A DNA stretch of 44,287 nt from Physcocola sp002396385 (GTDB lineage: Bacteria > Bacteroidota > Bacteroidia > Bacteroidales > Paludibacteraceae). Of the stretch, positions 8,249-16,673 are shown in pieces (positions within the stretch are counted from its first letter, which is position 1; each line of letters starts with the position of its first letter). The stretch covers positions 1 to 44,287 of the forward strand of contig CAMNDM010000029.1 of the NCBI GenBank assembly GCA_946535435.1, written 5' to 3'. The notes below the pieces were generated by a model. The model was not told the origin of the DNA and searched no databases. It saw nothing but the letters and a program-made list of their open reading frames with translations. The position numbers were made by a program, and so were the translations under genes.

Positions 8249-8965
8249 ATGACCCAGTTAAGTGTAAATATCAACAAGGTTGCTACCATCCGCAATGCTC
8301 GTGGCGGCAACATGCCCAACTTAGTAAAATTTGCTTTAGATTGTGAACAATTCGGTGCCCAGGGCATTACGGTGCACCCCCGGCCCGACGAACGCCATGT
8401 ACGCTATGCCGATGTGAATGAACTTCGGCCGTTGCTTTCACAAGAGTTTAATATTGAGGGGAACCCCATTCCCAAATTTATTGAACTGGTTACTAATGTG
8501 AAGCCTGCCCAAGTGACGCTGGTGCCTGATGCCGACAATGCCATTACTAGTAATGCGGGGTGGGATACCCTACGGAATGCCGATTTCCTACGTAATGTGG
8601 TCGAAGACTTCAAAAAACATGGTATTCGCGTTTCTATCTTTGTCGATCCCATTCCCGACATGATCAGAAAGGCGGCTGAAATTGGTGCCGACCGTGTCGA
8701 ACTCTACACCGAAGCCTATGCCTCGCATTATGCTGCCGACCCTGAAAAGGCCATTCAACCCTATGTGCTGGCGGCTGAAGTGGCGCGCGAATGCGGAATC
8801 GGACTTAATGCGGGTCATGATCTGAGCCTTGAGAACCTGGCTTTTTTCCATAAGCGGATTCCTTGGGTCGATGAGGTTTCCATCGGTCACGCTCTGATTA
8901 GCGATGCCCTCTACTTGGGTATTAAAGAAACTATTCACCAATATCTTAAATGCTTGAAAGATTGA
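8249..8965 (+). CDS. pdxJ: Pyridoxine 5'-phosphate synthase
   Basis: PdxJ condenses 1-deoxyxylulose 5-phosphate with 3-amino-2-oxopropyl phosphate to make pyridoxine 5'-phosphate, the last ring-forming step of DXP-dependent vitamin B6 synthesis. The 238-residue protein shows the family sequence from end to end: 'LSVNINKVATIRNARGG', 'GITVHPRPDERHV', 'VTLVPD', 'RVELYTEAYA' and 'GLNAGHDLSLENL'. The start follows an A-rich stretch with no SD. A TIM-barrel gene follows after 2 nt, suggesting an operon. A candidate weak -7 is at 8206..8213. Confidence 0.98.
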   Translation: MTQLSVNINKVATIRNARGGNMPNLVKFALDCEQFGAQGITVHPRPDERHVRYADVNELRPLLSQEFNIEGNPIPKFIELVTNVKPAQVTLVPDADNAITSNAGWDTLRNADFLRNVVEDFKKHGIRVSIFVDPIPDMIRKAAEIGADRVELYTEAYASHYAADPEKAIQPYVLAAEVARECGIGLNAGHDLSLENLAFFHKRIPWVDEVSIGHALISDALYLGIKETIHQYLKCLKD

Positions 8966-8967
8966 CT

Positions 8968-9669
8968 ATGAATACAGAACTTATTGTAATGCTCACCCAT
9001 AACGACCTTACTGTGCGAAACGCATACCAGGTCTTCGAACAATGTAAAGATACCAAGGCTTTGTATTGGGGGTTTAAAGAAAAACCGCTTCCTATCGAGG
9101 AAATGCGGCGTATATATGCCAAGATGAAGGATTGCGGCAAACGTACCGTGTTGGAAGTGGTCGCTTATTCTGAAAAGGAGGGCCTTGAAGGAGCTCAGAT
9201 GGCTGCTTCGTGCGGTTGCGACATCCTTATGGGCACTTGCTTCCACGATTCTATTCTTCAGTTCTGCCAGCTCCACAATATCACCTACATGCCTTTTGTT
9301 GGCCGTATTACTGGGCGGCCTTCTGTCTTGGAAGGCTCTGTCGAGTCTATGTTGGCGGAAGCTGAAAGGTTAAAGGCGTTGGGTGTCTCAGGCGTTGACC
9401 TCTTGGGTTACCGTTACACCGACAATGCACAACAGCTGGTTTCCGATATGGTTTCGAAATCTGGCGTTCAGGTCTGTGTGGCTGGCAGCATCAACAGCTA
9501 CGAGCGGCTCCGGTTTATTAAAAAGGTTCAGCCTTGGGCTTTTACCATCGGTAGCGCTTTCTTCGACTGCAAATTTGGCTCTTCTATGGCCAAACAGATC
9601 AACAAAGTTTGCGATTTTATCAATTCTGAAGAAACTGTACTTTCCGACGCAGTTCCTCTTTGTGTGTAG
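8968..9669 (+). CDS. TIM-barrel protein of unknown function, pdxJ operon
   Basis: The 233-residue protein reads like a (beta/alpha)8 barrel of the phosphate-binding type. A late segment 'VQVCVAGSINSYERLRFIKKVQPWAFTIGSAFFD' looks like the paired strands 7 and 8 that bind phosphate in HisA/HisF/NanE-like barrels. Other barrel strands are suggested by 'LIVMLTHND', 'TVLEVVAYSEKEG', 'CDILMGTCF' and 'GVDLLGYRY'. No specific family is recognised and the substrate is unknown. An upstream ATG at 8950 would overlap pdxJ by 16 nt; the ATG at 8968, 2 nt after the pdxJ stop, is preferred because the protein then opens directly with strand 1. The tight coupling with pdxJ hints at a role in B6 or phosphate-sugar metabolism, which is inference. 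Confidence 0.85.
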   Translation: MNTELIVMLTHNDLTVRNAYQVFEQCKDTKALYWGFKEKPLPIEEMRRIYAKMKDCGKRTVLEVVAYSEKEGLEGAQMAASCGCDILMGTCFHDSILQFCQLHNITYMPFVGRITGRPSVLEGSVESMLAEAERLKALGVSGVDLLGYRYTDNAQQLVSDMVSKSGVQVCVAGSINSYERLRFIKKVQPWAFTIGSAFFDCKFGSSMAKQINKVCDFINSEETVLSDAVPLCV

Positions 9670-9737
9670 TTGTATAGGTGCCGATAACGGTTCTTTCTGC
9701 CTTTTGTGCGGATGCCTTTGGCTGGTTTATACGTATA

Positions 9738-9771
9738 AAAAAGCCGCTGGGTTATTTCCCCGCGGCTTTTT
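9738..9771 (+). terminator. Rho-independent terminator of the pdxJ operon
   Basis: GCCGC at 9743..9747 pairs with GCGGC at 9762..9766, and GGG with CCC inside, flanked by an A-run before and TTTTT after. It lies about 70 nt after the TIM-barrel gene. Confidence 0.85.
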
Positions 9772-9944
9772 CTTTCTTGTATCTAGCTCTGTGAATGTTT
9801 CCCGATGACAATATGCATATATTTTCTCGGTCGGCTTTTAGTTGTTTTATTTCGTTAGTTCGGCATTGTGCATGAATACCGGAAGCCTCCCTCTTAAATG
9901 AAAAAACGCATAATGATCTGTTCCAAACAAAAAGCCAGGTCCTC

Positions 9945-10346
9945 TTATTTCTGATAGGTCAGAACAAAACGAGGACTGCCGTATGCGAGTGGTTTTGTCT
10001 TTTTCAGGTACCAGATGTCTCCTGTGTTTACGTTCATCAGATAGACCTCTTGTCCGGCTACCAGTTGGTAGTTGGTCTTGCCTTTATATGTGGTGTTGTT
10101 GGTTGAATTCTCAACATCTAGCAAGTACATCCTCTCGCCTTTCAATAACCAGACCTCTCCTGTCTCTTTGTTTATGCGGTAGTAGTCTGAACTGTTATTA
10201 AAATGGACAATCTCCATTGTGGGACCATCTATGTGTGATTTCGCATCCTCATACTGGAGTTTTTCGCTTTGATTGTTGCTTTGTTCTTGCGCGTTGGTAA
10301 CGAACGATAACAACAAGATAGGAAGGATTAGAATGATTTTTTTCAT
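9945..10346 (-). CDS. Small secreted protein with two beta-hairpin repeats
   Basis: The 133-residue protein starts with a classic signal peptide ending '...SFVTNAQEQ', with cleavage likely after Ala. The mature part holds two related segments: 'YRINKETGEVWLLKGERMYLL' (split here as INKETGEVW / LLKGERMYLL) and 'YLMNVNTGDIWYLKKTK'. Both have an N-x-x-TG-(E/D)-(V/I)-W core that would form beta-hairpins. No family name can be given. Export to the periplasm or surface is supported by the signal peptide; function is unknown. It is isolated, with its own upstream -7 element. Confidence 0.8.
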   Translation of the reverse strand: MKKIILILPILLLSFVTNAQEQSNNQSEKLQYEDAKSHIDGPTMEIVHFNNSSDYYRINKETGEVWLLKGERMYLLDVENSTNNTTYKGKTNYQLVAGQEVYLMNVNTGDIWYLKKTKPLAYGSPRFVLTYQK

Positions 10347-10412
10347 ATTGTGTTTATTTCGTTTTTGTTGAATAGATGAAGCTTTTCTTCATATTTTTGA
10401 CTTATCATTTAG

Positions 10413-10420
10413 CAAAATTA
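10413..10420 (-). promoter_or_regulatory. -7 promoter element for the small secreted protein
   Basis: Minus-strand TAATTTTG matches TAnnTTTG and is followed by GC; it lies 67 nt before the start at 10346. No correctly spaced -33 is seen. Confidence 0.45.
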
Positions 10421-10507
10421 GCAACCCAGCTGCAATTATAAAAGAAACATCCCTTTCCCATCGTGTATCTGTTATGCTAACGGCGTACTATGCACAATAA
10501 AAAATCA

Positions 10508-10515
10508 TATTTTTG
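10508..10515 (+). promoter_or_regulatory. -7 promoter element for the BACON-like lipoprotein
   Basis: TATTTTTG matches TAnnTTTG and is 38 nt before the ATG at 10554. The -33 region has no TTG. Confidence 0.45.
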
Positions 10516-10553
10516 TCTCATTAAGTGTTGTCTAATGCAAATTGATTAAATAG

Positions 10554-11066
10554 ATGACAAGCAATTTTTTGAAATTTCTCTTTTTTGCTGTGCCTGTGTT
10601 CTTCGGATTTGCCTGTAGTAGCGATGATGAAAGTGAGGATGATTATTCAGTAGGCAATTGGTCTCCAGTTATTTGGGAATATGATGGAGCGGACTATAAA
10701 AGTGCTGTCACAATCCAAGTTCCAAATTCAGGTGGTGAATATAAATTGAAATGTAAGAATTACAACCCTTGGATTACATATTTTAATGTCTGCGCAGATA
10801 CATCCGCGGGTGTAGTTTCATATAAAAAGTATGGGAAACTGACTGATGGCCTAGAATACGAAATTGTCAAGTCTAATGCGAAGTCTGACACACTTTGTCC
10901 TGCTAATAGTAAAGATGAGGTATGCGATTGGTTTTGGATCGTTTCGCAGAATGGAGGTAAAGAGTATTCCGTGATTGTGAAAGAGAACAACGGATCTGCC
11001 CGTTCGGCCGAAATTGTTTTTTCTGTTGGAGATGTAGGCGGTTGCGTGAATTTTGTTCAGGAGTGA
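10554..11066 (+). CDS. Lipoprotein with a BACON-like domain
   Basis: The 170-residue protein has a lipoprotein signal with lipobox 'FGFAC' (Cys about residue 21) followed by an acidic run (SSDDESEDDY), a pattern typical of Bacteroidetes surface lipoproteins. The mature part resembles one BACON domain: 'NPWITYF' near its start, 'WFWIVSQNGG' and the closing strands 'IVKENNGSARSAEIVFS' and 'VNFVQE', which fit the family pattern (N-x-G-S-A-R-S-x-x-I ... V-x-x-Q). BACON domains usually bind carbohydrate or mucin in larger enzymes; a single-domain lipoprotein is more likely an accessory binding protein. Assignment to BACON is by pattern only. Confidence 0.82.
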   Translation: MTSNFLKFLFFAVPVFFGFACSSDDESEDDYSVGNWSPVIWEYDGADYKSAVTIQVPNSGGEYKLKCKNYNPWITYFNVCADTSAGVVSYKKYGKLTDGLEYEIVKSNAKSDTLCPANSKDEVCDWFWIVSQNGGKEYSVIVKENNGSARSAEIVFSVGDVGGCVNFVQE

Positions 11067-11086
11067 CAGTAATTTATTAGAAAAAT

Positions 11087-11124
11087 AAAGAAGAGTCGTA
11101 GGGGTGTTCCTGCGACTCTTCTTT
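11087..11124. terminator. Bidirectional terminator between convergent genes
   Basis: Left arm AAAGAAGAGTCGTAGG at 11087..11102 pairs with CCTGCGACTCTTCTTT at 11109..11124 with one wobble and a short loop. It can serve the BACON-like lipoprotein (+) and the GH5-like gene (-). Confidence 0.88.
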
Positions 11125-11142
11125 GTTTGTACGCTGTTGCTT

Positions 11143-12423
11143 TTATTTCTTAATCAGCATCAGACTCTTCTCTCCTCTTTCGTTTGTTATGCGGACGGTG
11201 TAGATGCCGTTGGTCAGTTGCTGGTCTATTTCAGTTTCGCCTTTAGCTTCTTGGCTGTACACCTTCTCGCCCATCAGGTTGTAGATGTCGATGCGTGAAG
11301 GTCCTTCTGCGCTTACCGTGAACTTGCCGCTGGTTGGGTTCGGACAGATGTTGATGGCTTTTGTGCTTTCGGTTAAGCCTTCTTGTGTCACTGTTCCCTC
11401 TTCTTGGTTACAACAGTCTTTTTGCTTATCCCCAATCACGTTTAATATATACTCGCCATAAGGGGATGTGTTGTCTTTTGTGGTACCTGTTTCCGCAAAC
11501 TCCACTCCGTCGTCTCCCCATACCCAGTAGCGCCAGCTGATCAGTTGTTTGCCATCGTTGTCGCGGTTGAGGTGACTTAAAAATAGGTCTGAATTTTCGG
11601 CGCATAGTTCGTCGCCCTCCAAATCCATTCTCATGGAACCCCATTCCGATACGAAAAGGGGAATGGTGGCTGCTGCTGAGCGCATATAGGCGTCAACGGT
11701 GTTTATGTGTGTACAGGCGTAAAACTGGCACGAGTACAGGATGCCTATGTTGGGATATTTTGTTCCGACAATTGGCGATTCGGCTGCTAGGTTGGTATAG
11801 TGGTTGAAATTGGGCGTACCGACTATCACCATTGCTCCGGGGTCGTTTTCTTCTATTATCGGTAGTAGCTCTTCTGCGTATTTTTTCAGGTCGTTCCACG
11901 ATGCTGTGATGTTGCCTGCGCCGGCAATATCGTAAAGCACGTTTTTGTGCCCGGTCTCGGCTGCCCATTTGCTGATGTTTCCGAACATGGTTTTTGCTTT
12001 CTCCTGGTGCTTGGCATAGTCTTCGTAGATAATGTTCCAGTTGACTATCGCATACATTTTCCGCTGGCTGGCCCGCTCTATCAATACTTTCAGCAACGAG
12101 TCTGTTGTTGCGGTGTACTCGCAATCGGCGTCTTTGGGTATGACCGACAGCCTGACGACGTTGGCGCCCCATGTTTTCATTGCGTCAAAATCTTCGTCGG
12201 TCAGGTTGTCTATGGCTCCATTTTTGTTAATGCCATAGGTGGTCCAGCCTTTCAGTTGTATGGCTTTCTCCTTTTCTGAACTTAACTGGTTGTCGACTAG
12301 CTTTAAACGTCCCCATTCTTTTACATAATCGTTGCTGAAGAAGTCATTGTCGCTTAGTGTAGCATTGGCACTTAGCGATAATAGTAGTGGGACTACAGGC
12401 AGTAATCGTTTCTTCATATCCAT
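11143..12423 (-). CDS. GH5-like T9SS protein with degenerate active site
   Basis: The 426-residue protein has a signal peptide (about 1-21), a GH5 (cellulase-fold) domain (about 45-335) and a T9SS type A sorting domain (about 358-426: 'ICPNPTSGKFTVSAEG', 'VYSQEAKGETEI', 'NGIYTVRI', 'LMLIKK'). The fold is clear from 'LKGWTTYGI', 'WGANVVRLSV' and the region around 'NVLYDIAGAGN'. However, the usual NEP with the acid/base Glu is replaced by Gly168-Ala169-Gly170, the usual His of 'DWH' is Asn130 ('NWNII') and the His of 'HFY' is Gln233 ('CQFYACTH'). The nucleophile Glu260 ('LFVSEWG') remains. This suggests a binding or pseudo-enzyme role. It lies 38 nt after the ABC transporter gene, perhaps in one transcript. 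A start at 12417 is equally possible. Confidence 0.9.
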   Translation of the reverse strand: MDMKKRLLPVVPLLLSLSANATLSDNDFFSNDYVKEWGRLKLVDNQLSSEKEKAIQLKGWTTYGINKNGAIDNLTDEDFDAMKTWGANVVRLSVIPKDADCEYTATTDSLLKVLIERASQRKMYAIVNWNIIYEDYAKHQEKAKTMFGNISKWAAETGHKNVLYDIAGAGNITASWNDLKKYAEELLPIIEENDPGAMVIVGTPNFNHYTNLAAESPIVGTKYPNIGILYSCQFYACTHINTVDAYMRSAAATIPLFVSEWGSMRMDLEGDELCAENSDLFLSHLNRDNDGKQLISWRYWVWGDDGVEFAETGTTKDNTSPYGEYILNVIGDKQKDCCNQEEGTVTQEGLTESTKAINICPNPTSGKFTVSAEGPSRIDIYNLMGEKVYSQEAKGETEIDQQLTNGIYTVRITNERGEKSLMLIKK

Positions 12424-12461
12424 TTTTTTTGTGTGTTAACTGGTATCGGTGTTCTGCTGTT

Positions 12462-14255
12462 TCAGCCGTTTACCGTCTTTGCAATCTTCTCTATGTTCAG
12501 GCTGCGGGCCGATGCGTCTACTATCTCTTTGTAGATGCCGCCTTGTTTGTACACCTCGTCGGGGTCGCCGCCTTGTTCTACGCGGCCGTTTCGCAGGGCA
12601 TAGATTAGGTCGCTGTCAATAATCTGCGAGATGCTGTGTGAGATGATGATGACGGTGCGGTCTTTCTTTATAGCGTCAATGCTGTTCTTTATCTGCTCGG
12701 TTGCCACTGCGTCGAGGCTGGCCGTTGGCTCGTCAAGGAAGATGATTGGCGGGTTCTTCAAGAACATACGCGCTATGGCTATGCGCTGTTGCTGGCCGCC
12801 CGAGAGTAGGGTGGCCTTGCTGTTAAACTGGTCGGGTAGTGCCATCACCTGGTCGTAGAGGTAGGCTTTGCGGGCGGCGTCGTATACCTCTTCCATTGTG
12901 GCGCTAGGGTCGCCGTAGAGGATGTTTTCGGCTATGGTGCCGTCGAAGATGTGGTTTTTCTGCAATACCAGGCCGATGTTCTCGCGCAGGTACTGGGTGT
13001 CGTAGTCTTTCAAATCAACTCCGTCCAACTTTATGCTGCCGCAGTCTGGCTCGTAAAATTTGTCCAGCAGGTTGACGATGGTACTTTTTCCTGCGCCCGA
13101 CAAGCCTACAAATGCTGTAATTTTGCCACTTTGTATGTCCATGTTGATGTTGTGCAGGGCTTTGGTCCCGTTAGGGTAGGTGAAGTCAACCCCGCTTATT
13201 TCTATGTGGCCTTCTATCTTTTCTGGCTTGTAGGTGCCTGTTGGCTCAACGTCTTTTTCTGAATCAAGAATGTCGAAGAAGCCTTCTGCGTAGATAAGGG
13301 CGTCGTTCATGTCGTCGAATACGCGTTGCAACTGCATGATTGGGGCTACCACATTGCTGAACAGCATGACGTGATACATGATTTTACCGATGGTCATGCC
13401 CGGCTCGTGGGTCAGTACGAGGTAGGCGGTAAGGATGATGATGAGTACGGTGCCGATTTGTTGGACAAATCCTTTCAACCCAAAGAAGAAAAATACCACA
13501 CTGCGTGTCTTCATTTGGTTGTCGGTCAGCTTTTTCTGTATGTCTAACTGCTTGTCGCTTTCTATTTGCTCGCGGTTGAACGATTTGATGACGTTGATGG
13601 ACTCTATGATGTTCATAATGCCATGGCTCTTGTTCTCACGGAATCCACGCATCTCTTTGCGCCATCCCTTTAGCTTCTTTGCTTGAAGATAGGTGATGTA
13701 GAAATAGATGGGCAGGATGCCGAGTGCGGTGAAACCGACTTTCACGTTGGCCGAAAACATAAGGATTAGCGCTAAAATAGCGCTGGTGAACATGGGCAGC
13801 AAGTCGATGAATACGTTCTGCACGGTGCTCGATAAGCTGGCCACTCCTTGGTCTATTCGGGTCTGGAGCTTGCCGGCTTCGTTATTGTTGGCAGTGAAGA
13901 ATGCTACTTTGAAGGTTAGTACCTTGTCGATGATGGCCTGTGCAAGGTCTTTCGATACTAAGATGCGCATTTTCTCGCCAAAATAGCGCTGCAGGTAGGT
14001 GATTATTGCCGATAATACTTCTTTCCCTAACAGAACTATCGATATAAATCCCATTATTTCGATGGCTCTTGCTCCCCATTCTACCTTTTCTATATTTACA
14101 AGGTTGTTTATCTGGTCTACCGTCCAGTCTAGCACGATGGCGTTTACTTGGGCTATCGACGAGCCGATAAGGGTCATAATTAAGGTGCCTACTACCATCC
14201 ATTTGTAAGGTTTCACAAAGGGTGCTACTTTTTTGGCGAGTTGGAAGATGTTCAT
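12462..14255 (-). CDS. ABC exporter half-transporter (fused permease and ATPase)
   Basis: The 597-residue protein is an ABC-type exporter of the MsbA/LmrA-like class: a six-helix transmembrane domain (about 20-320) fused to a nucleotide-binding domain (about 350-580). Walker A is 'GLSGAGKST', the Q-loop region is 'ENIGLVLQKNHIF', the signature is 'LSGGQQQRIAIARMF', Walker B is 'PPIIFLDEPTASLD' and the H-loop is 'IIISHS'. It probably works as a homodimer, moving lipids, peptides or drugs out of the cytoplasm; the substrate cannot be told. The following gene encodes an exported GH5-like protein, but T9SS cargo does not use ABC exporters, so a functional link is doubtful. Confidence 0.96.
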   Translation of the reverse strand: MNIFQLAKKVAPFVKPYKWMVVGTLIMTLIGSSIAQVNAIVLDWTVDQINNLVNIEKVEWGARAIEIMGFISIVLLGKEVLSAIITYLQRYFGEKMRILVSKDLAQAIIDKVLTFKVAFFTANNNEAGKLQTRIDQGVASLSSTVQNVFIDLLPMFTSAILALILMFSANVKVGFTALGILPIYFYITYLQAKKLKGWRKEMRGFRENKSHGIMNIIESINVIKSFNREQIESDKQLDIQKKLTDNQMKTRSVVFFFFGLKGFVQQIGTVLIIILTAYLVLTHEPGMTIGKIMYHVMLFSNVVAPIMQLQRVFDDMNDALIYAEGFFDILDSEKDVEPTGTYKPEKIEGHIEISGVDFTYPNGTKALHNINMDIQSGKITAFVGLSGAGKSTIVNLLDKFYEPDCGSIKLDGVDLKDYDTQYLRENIGLVLQKNHIFDGTIAENILYGDPSATMEEVYDAARKAYLYDQVMALPDQFNSKATLLSGGQQQRIAIARMFLKNPPIIFLDEPTASLDAVATEQIKNSIDAIKKDRTVIIISHSISQIIDSDLIYALRNGRVEQGGDPDEVYKQGGIYKEIVDASARSLNIEKIAKTVNG

Positions 14256-14290
14256 TGTCTATTGGTTTTTATAATATATGTTCAAGTATG

Positions 14291-14298
14291 CAAAAATA
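14291..14298 (-). promoter_or_regulatory. -7 promoter element for the ABC transporter
   Basis: Minus-strand TATTTTTG, followed by GCA, lies 36 nt upstream of the start at 14255. No clear -33. Confidence 0.5.
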
Positions 14299-14442
14299 AA
14301 ACAATTTTATTCTTAAATCCCTCATTTCCCGTTTTTTATCCTTGTTTTATTGCCGAATGCCCTGCTGCTTCCTGTGTAATGGCGCTAGCCAGACTGTCTG
14401 CAGGTGTAACTTTATGAAAAAACAGTCCTTTCCTTCTGTTTC

Positions 14443-14475
14443 TTTACTAAAAATATGGCGTTTGTGTTATATTTG
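14443..14475 (+). promoter_or_regulatory. Promoter of the YD-repeat-like protein gene
   Basis: TATATTTG at 14468..14475 matches TAnnTTTG; TTTA at 14443..14446 sits 21 nt upstream as a one-mismatch -33. The ATG is 50 nt downstream. Confidence 0.5.
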
Positions 14476-14525
14476 TGTTCGTAAGTGCTATATTAAAGTG
14501 ATTTTGTCACGCATTTTAGGTCATC

Positions 14526-15701
14526 ATGAGGTTTATAATAATACTGTTGTCGCAGTTTTTGTCTGCTGGTGTAGTTTATGGAAATAATATCGACGATTTC
14601 CTGAATGTCGTTAGGAAAAAGACTGTCTCTTCTAAAAAGGAGTTGGTGGGACCTGTAAAATCTGTCGAGGAACTGTCTCTATTAAAGAATGATACGGTCT
14701 CTTCTTCTTACCGCGAATTCAATGAGAAGGGAAATCTGTTGCTTGATGAGAGTTATAGCAAGGGTGTGTTAACCCAAAGGGATGTTTATTCTTATAGGGC
14801 TGATACTACTCAAAAGGAAACTTTCTATTTCACAGAGACGTTTGCGGGTTGTTACAGGAATGTTAGTCTTTCCACAAAGAAAAACGGACAGATTTCTTAT
14901 GTGTGTTACGACAAAAATGACTCTATTCTTGATTATTCCCGTTTGGAGTTCGATGCGTTTGGTAATATAACTTCTTATAAGTCGGTCCAAAAAAATACAG
15001 TCTATAAGAATAAGTACGATATTATGGACCGTTTGGTTGAAACTCGCGTCTGTTCAGATAATGATTCCTTGATTAGCATCCGGAACCGCTGGTACGGCGA
15101 CGGCTATATTATAAGAAGAGACTCTAACGCTTTCAAAGTGACTTACAGTAAGTCTGAAACTGACAGTGGATCTCCTTTGCTGGTCGAGTTGAGAACGTAC
15201 AGCAAGTACGATGAATACAACTCTCTGAATATGGAGTGCTTTTATAAATGGGATGCGGAAAATAGGCTTGCCTCTTTCTCCGGAAGTGTTAATGGCCGAT
15301 ACTGTAAAGGCCGGTGCTTCTACGACAAACAGAACCGTATGGTTAAAGTGGTGGCTGTCGATTCTGTTGGCAACAAGTCGACTGTTCGCTATAAATACGA
15401 TAAGTCGAACCGTTTGGTCGAAGAGTCTTATGTGTCGAACAACCCTCGTTACAAATATTCTAAAGTCAGGAAGTTTGACAAAAAAGACCGACTGGTCCTT
15501 GAAAAAACTTACGATGACGGGAAATGGAAAATAGAATCGTTCGTCTATGACGACGAAAAGCAGACAATGGTGAATAAGATTGGCGACAAAAGAAATATGG
15601 TGGTGGCGTATAAACGCTCTTTCGATAAGTATGGTAATTGGACGAAATGGTGGGACGATTCTAATTTCGTGCGTTACAGAAATATCGTCTATCGCAAATA
15701 A
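14526..15701 (+). CDS. Secreted protein with YD/RHS-like repeats
   Basis: The 391-residue protein begins with a signal peptide (about 1-19) and then repeats of the kind 'Y-D-x-x-x-R-L-V-E' seen in YD/RHS proteins: 'YDIMDRLVETRV', 'WDAENRLASFSG', 'YDKQNRMVKVVA', 'YDKSNRLVEESY', 'FDKKDRLVLEKT' and 'FDKYGNWTKWW'. Each unit is about 20-40 residues and would form short beta strands. Unlike true RHS toxins it is short and has no variable C-terminal toxin or DPxGL core boundary. Similar short proteins are common in Bacteroidales and lack known function. It ends about 30 nt before a terminator shared with nadC. Confidence 0.82.
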   Translation: MRFIIILLSQFLSAGVVYGNNIDDFLNVVRKKTVSSKKELVGPVKSVEELSLLKNDTVSSSYREFNEKGNLLLDESYSKGVLTQRDVYSYRADTTQKETFYFTETFAGCYRNVSLSTKKNGQISYVCYDKNDSILDYSRLEFDAFGNITSYKSVQKNTVYKNKYDIMDRLVETRVCSDNDSLISIRNRWYGDGYIIRRDSNAFKVTYSKSETDSGSPLLVELRTYSKYDEYNSLNMECFYKWDAENRLASFSGSVNGRYCKGRCFYDKQNRMVKVVAVDSVGNKSTVRYKYDKSNRLVEESYVSNNPRYKYSKVRKFDKKDRLVLEKTYDDGKWKIESFVYDDEKQTMVNKIGDKRNMVVAYKRSFDKYGNWTKWWDDSNFVRYRNIVYRK

Positions 15702-15731
15702 TGGCGCATATGCTGTGTGTAGTAAAGAAAA

Positions 15732-15755
15732 AGGCAACCATTCCTGTGGTTGCCT
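15732..15755. terminator. Bidirectional terminator between YD-like gene and nadC
   Basis: AGGCAACCA at 15732..15740 pairs perfectly with TGGTTGCCT at 15747..15755. An A-run precedes and a T-rich stretch follows, so it can work on both strands. Confidence 0.88.
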
Positions 15756-15781
15756 CTTCTGTTTTTTGGGGGGTATATTTC

Positions 15782-16639
15782 TTACTCGCAGGCCTTCAAA
15801 CTCAGGTCAAGCCCTTTTACCGAATGGGTGAGTGCGCCTACACTGATGTAGGTGACGCCGCATTCCGCATATTTGCGAAGGGTTGCGAAGGTAATGCCGC
15901 CGCTGCTTTCGGTTTCAACAGCGCCGCCAATGCGGTCTACCGCAATCTTGGTCTGTTCTGGGGTGAAGTTGTCGAGCATGATGCGGTCTACACCGCCGCA
16001 TGCCAGAGCCTGCTCCAACTCATCCATATTGCGGACCTCGATTTCAATCTTCAGGTTCTTGCCTTTCTCTTTCAAGTAGGCTTTTGCACGGTTAATGGCG
16101 TTGGCAATGCCGCCCGCAAAGTCTACGTGGTTGTCTTTCAGCAGAATCATGTCGAACAAGCCGATACGGTGGTTGCAACCGCCACCAATCTTTACGGCCT
16201 GTTTTTCCAATATACGCATGCCTGGTGTGGTTTTGCGGGTGTCGAGCACGCGTGTCTTTGTACCTTCCAACTCTTTTACGTATTTGTTGGTCATGGTGGC
16301 TATGCCGCTCATGCGCTGCATAATGTTCAGCACCAGTCGCTCGGTCTGTAGCAGGCTTTGGTCTTTTCCGGTAACGTAGAACGCAATGTCGCCTGGTTTT
16401 ACGTGGTCGCCATCGTGAAGCAGTTGCTCTATCTTCAGTTCTGGATCAAAGCGGTGGAAAACGCGTTTTGCTATCTCAACTCCTGCTAAAATACCTTCTT
16501 CTTTTACCAGCAGTTTGCTCTTGCCCATTTTGTCGGCTGGTATGCAGCAAAGGGTGGTGTGGTCTCCGTCGCCGATATCTTCGGCAAACGATAGGTCTAT
16601 CAACTCGTCAATAAGTTCGTCTTCTGTTTTAACTACCAT
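15782..16639 (-). CDS. nadC: Nicotinate-nucleotide pyrophosphorylase (carboxylating)
   Basis: NadC (quinolinate phosphoribosyltransferase) turns quinolinate and PRPP into nicotinate mononucleotide in de novo NAD synthesis. Family motifs are present: 'EDIGDGDHTT', 'VLNIMQRMSGIAT', 'VLDTRKTTPGMR', 'KIGGGCNHRIGLFDMILLKDNH', 'IEIEVRN', 'IMLDNF' and 'ESSGGI'. The start at 16639 gives 285 residues, the usual length. A longer frame begins at 16702, but a perfect -7 element (16666..16673) lies inside that extension and the extra residues do not look like NadC. No other nad genes are nearby. Confidence 0.97.
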   Translation of the reverse strand: MVVKTEDELIDELIDLSFAEDIGDGDHTTLCCIPADKMGKSKLLVKEEGILAGVEIAKRVFHRFDPELKIEQLLHDGDHVKPGDIAFYVTGKDQSLLQTERLVLNIMQRMSGIATMTNKYVKELEGTKTRVLDTRKTTPGMRILEKQAVKIGGGCNHRIGLFDMILLKDNHVDFAGGIANAINRAKAYLKEKGKNLKIEIEVRNMDELEQALACGGVDRIMLDNFTPEQTKIAVDRIGGAVETESSGGITFATLRKYAECGVTYISVGALTHSVKGLDLSLKACE

Positions 16640-16665
16640 AGTCAAAATTTTTATGTATTTGTTTT

Positions 16666-16673
16666 CAAAGATA
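16666..16673 (-). promoter_or_regulatory. -7 promoter element for nadC, fixing the start
   Basis: Minus-strand TATCTTTG is a full TAnnTTTG match 27 nt upstream of the preferred nadC ATG (16639). Because transcription would begin near 16659, the ATG at 16702 is unlikely to be used. Confidence 0.55.

Noticed and set aside
9670..9944. A possible gene between the TIM-barrel gene and the small secreted protein gene
   Set aside because: Only short frames without support; the region holds a terminator and nothing else recognisable.
14526..15701. An RHS polymorphic toxin
   Set aside because: The YD-like repeats are there, but there is no RHS core, no toxin C-terminus and no immunity gene next to it.
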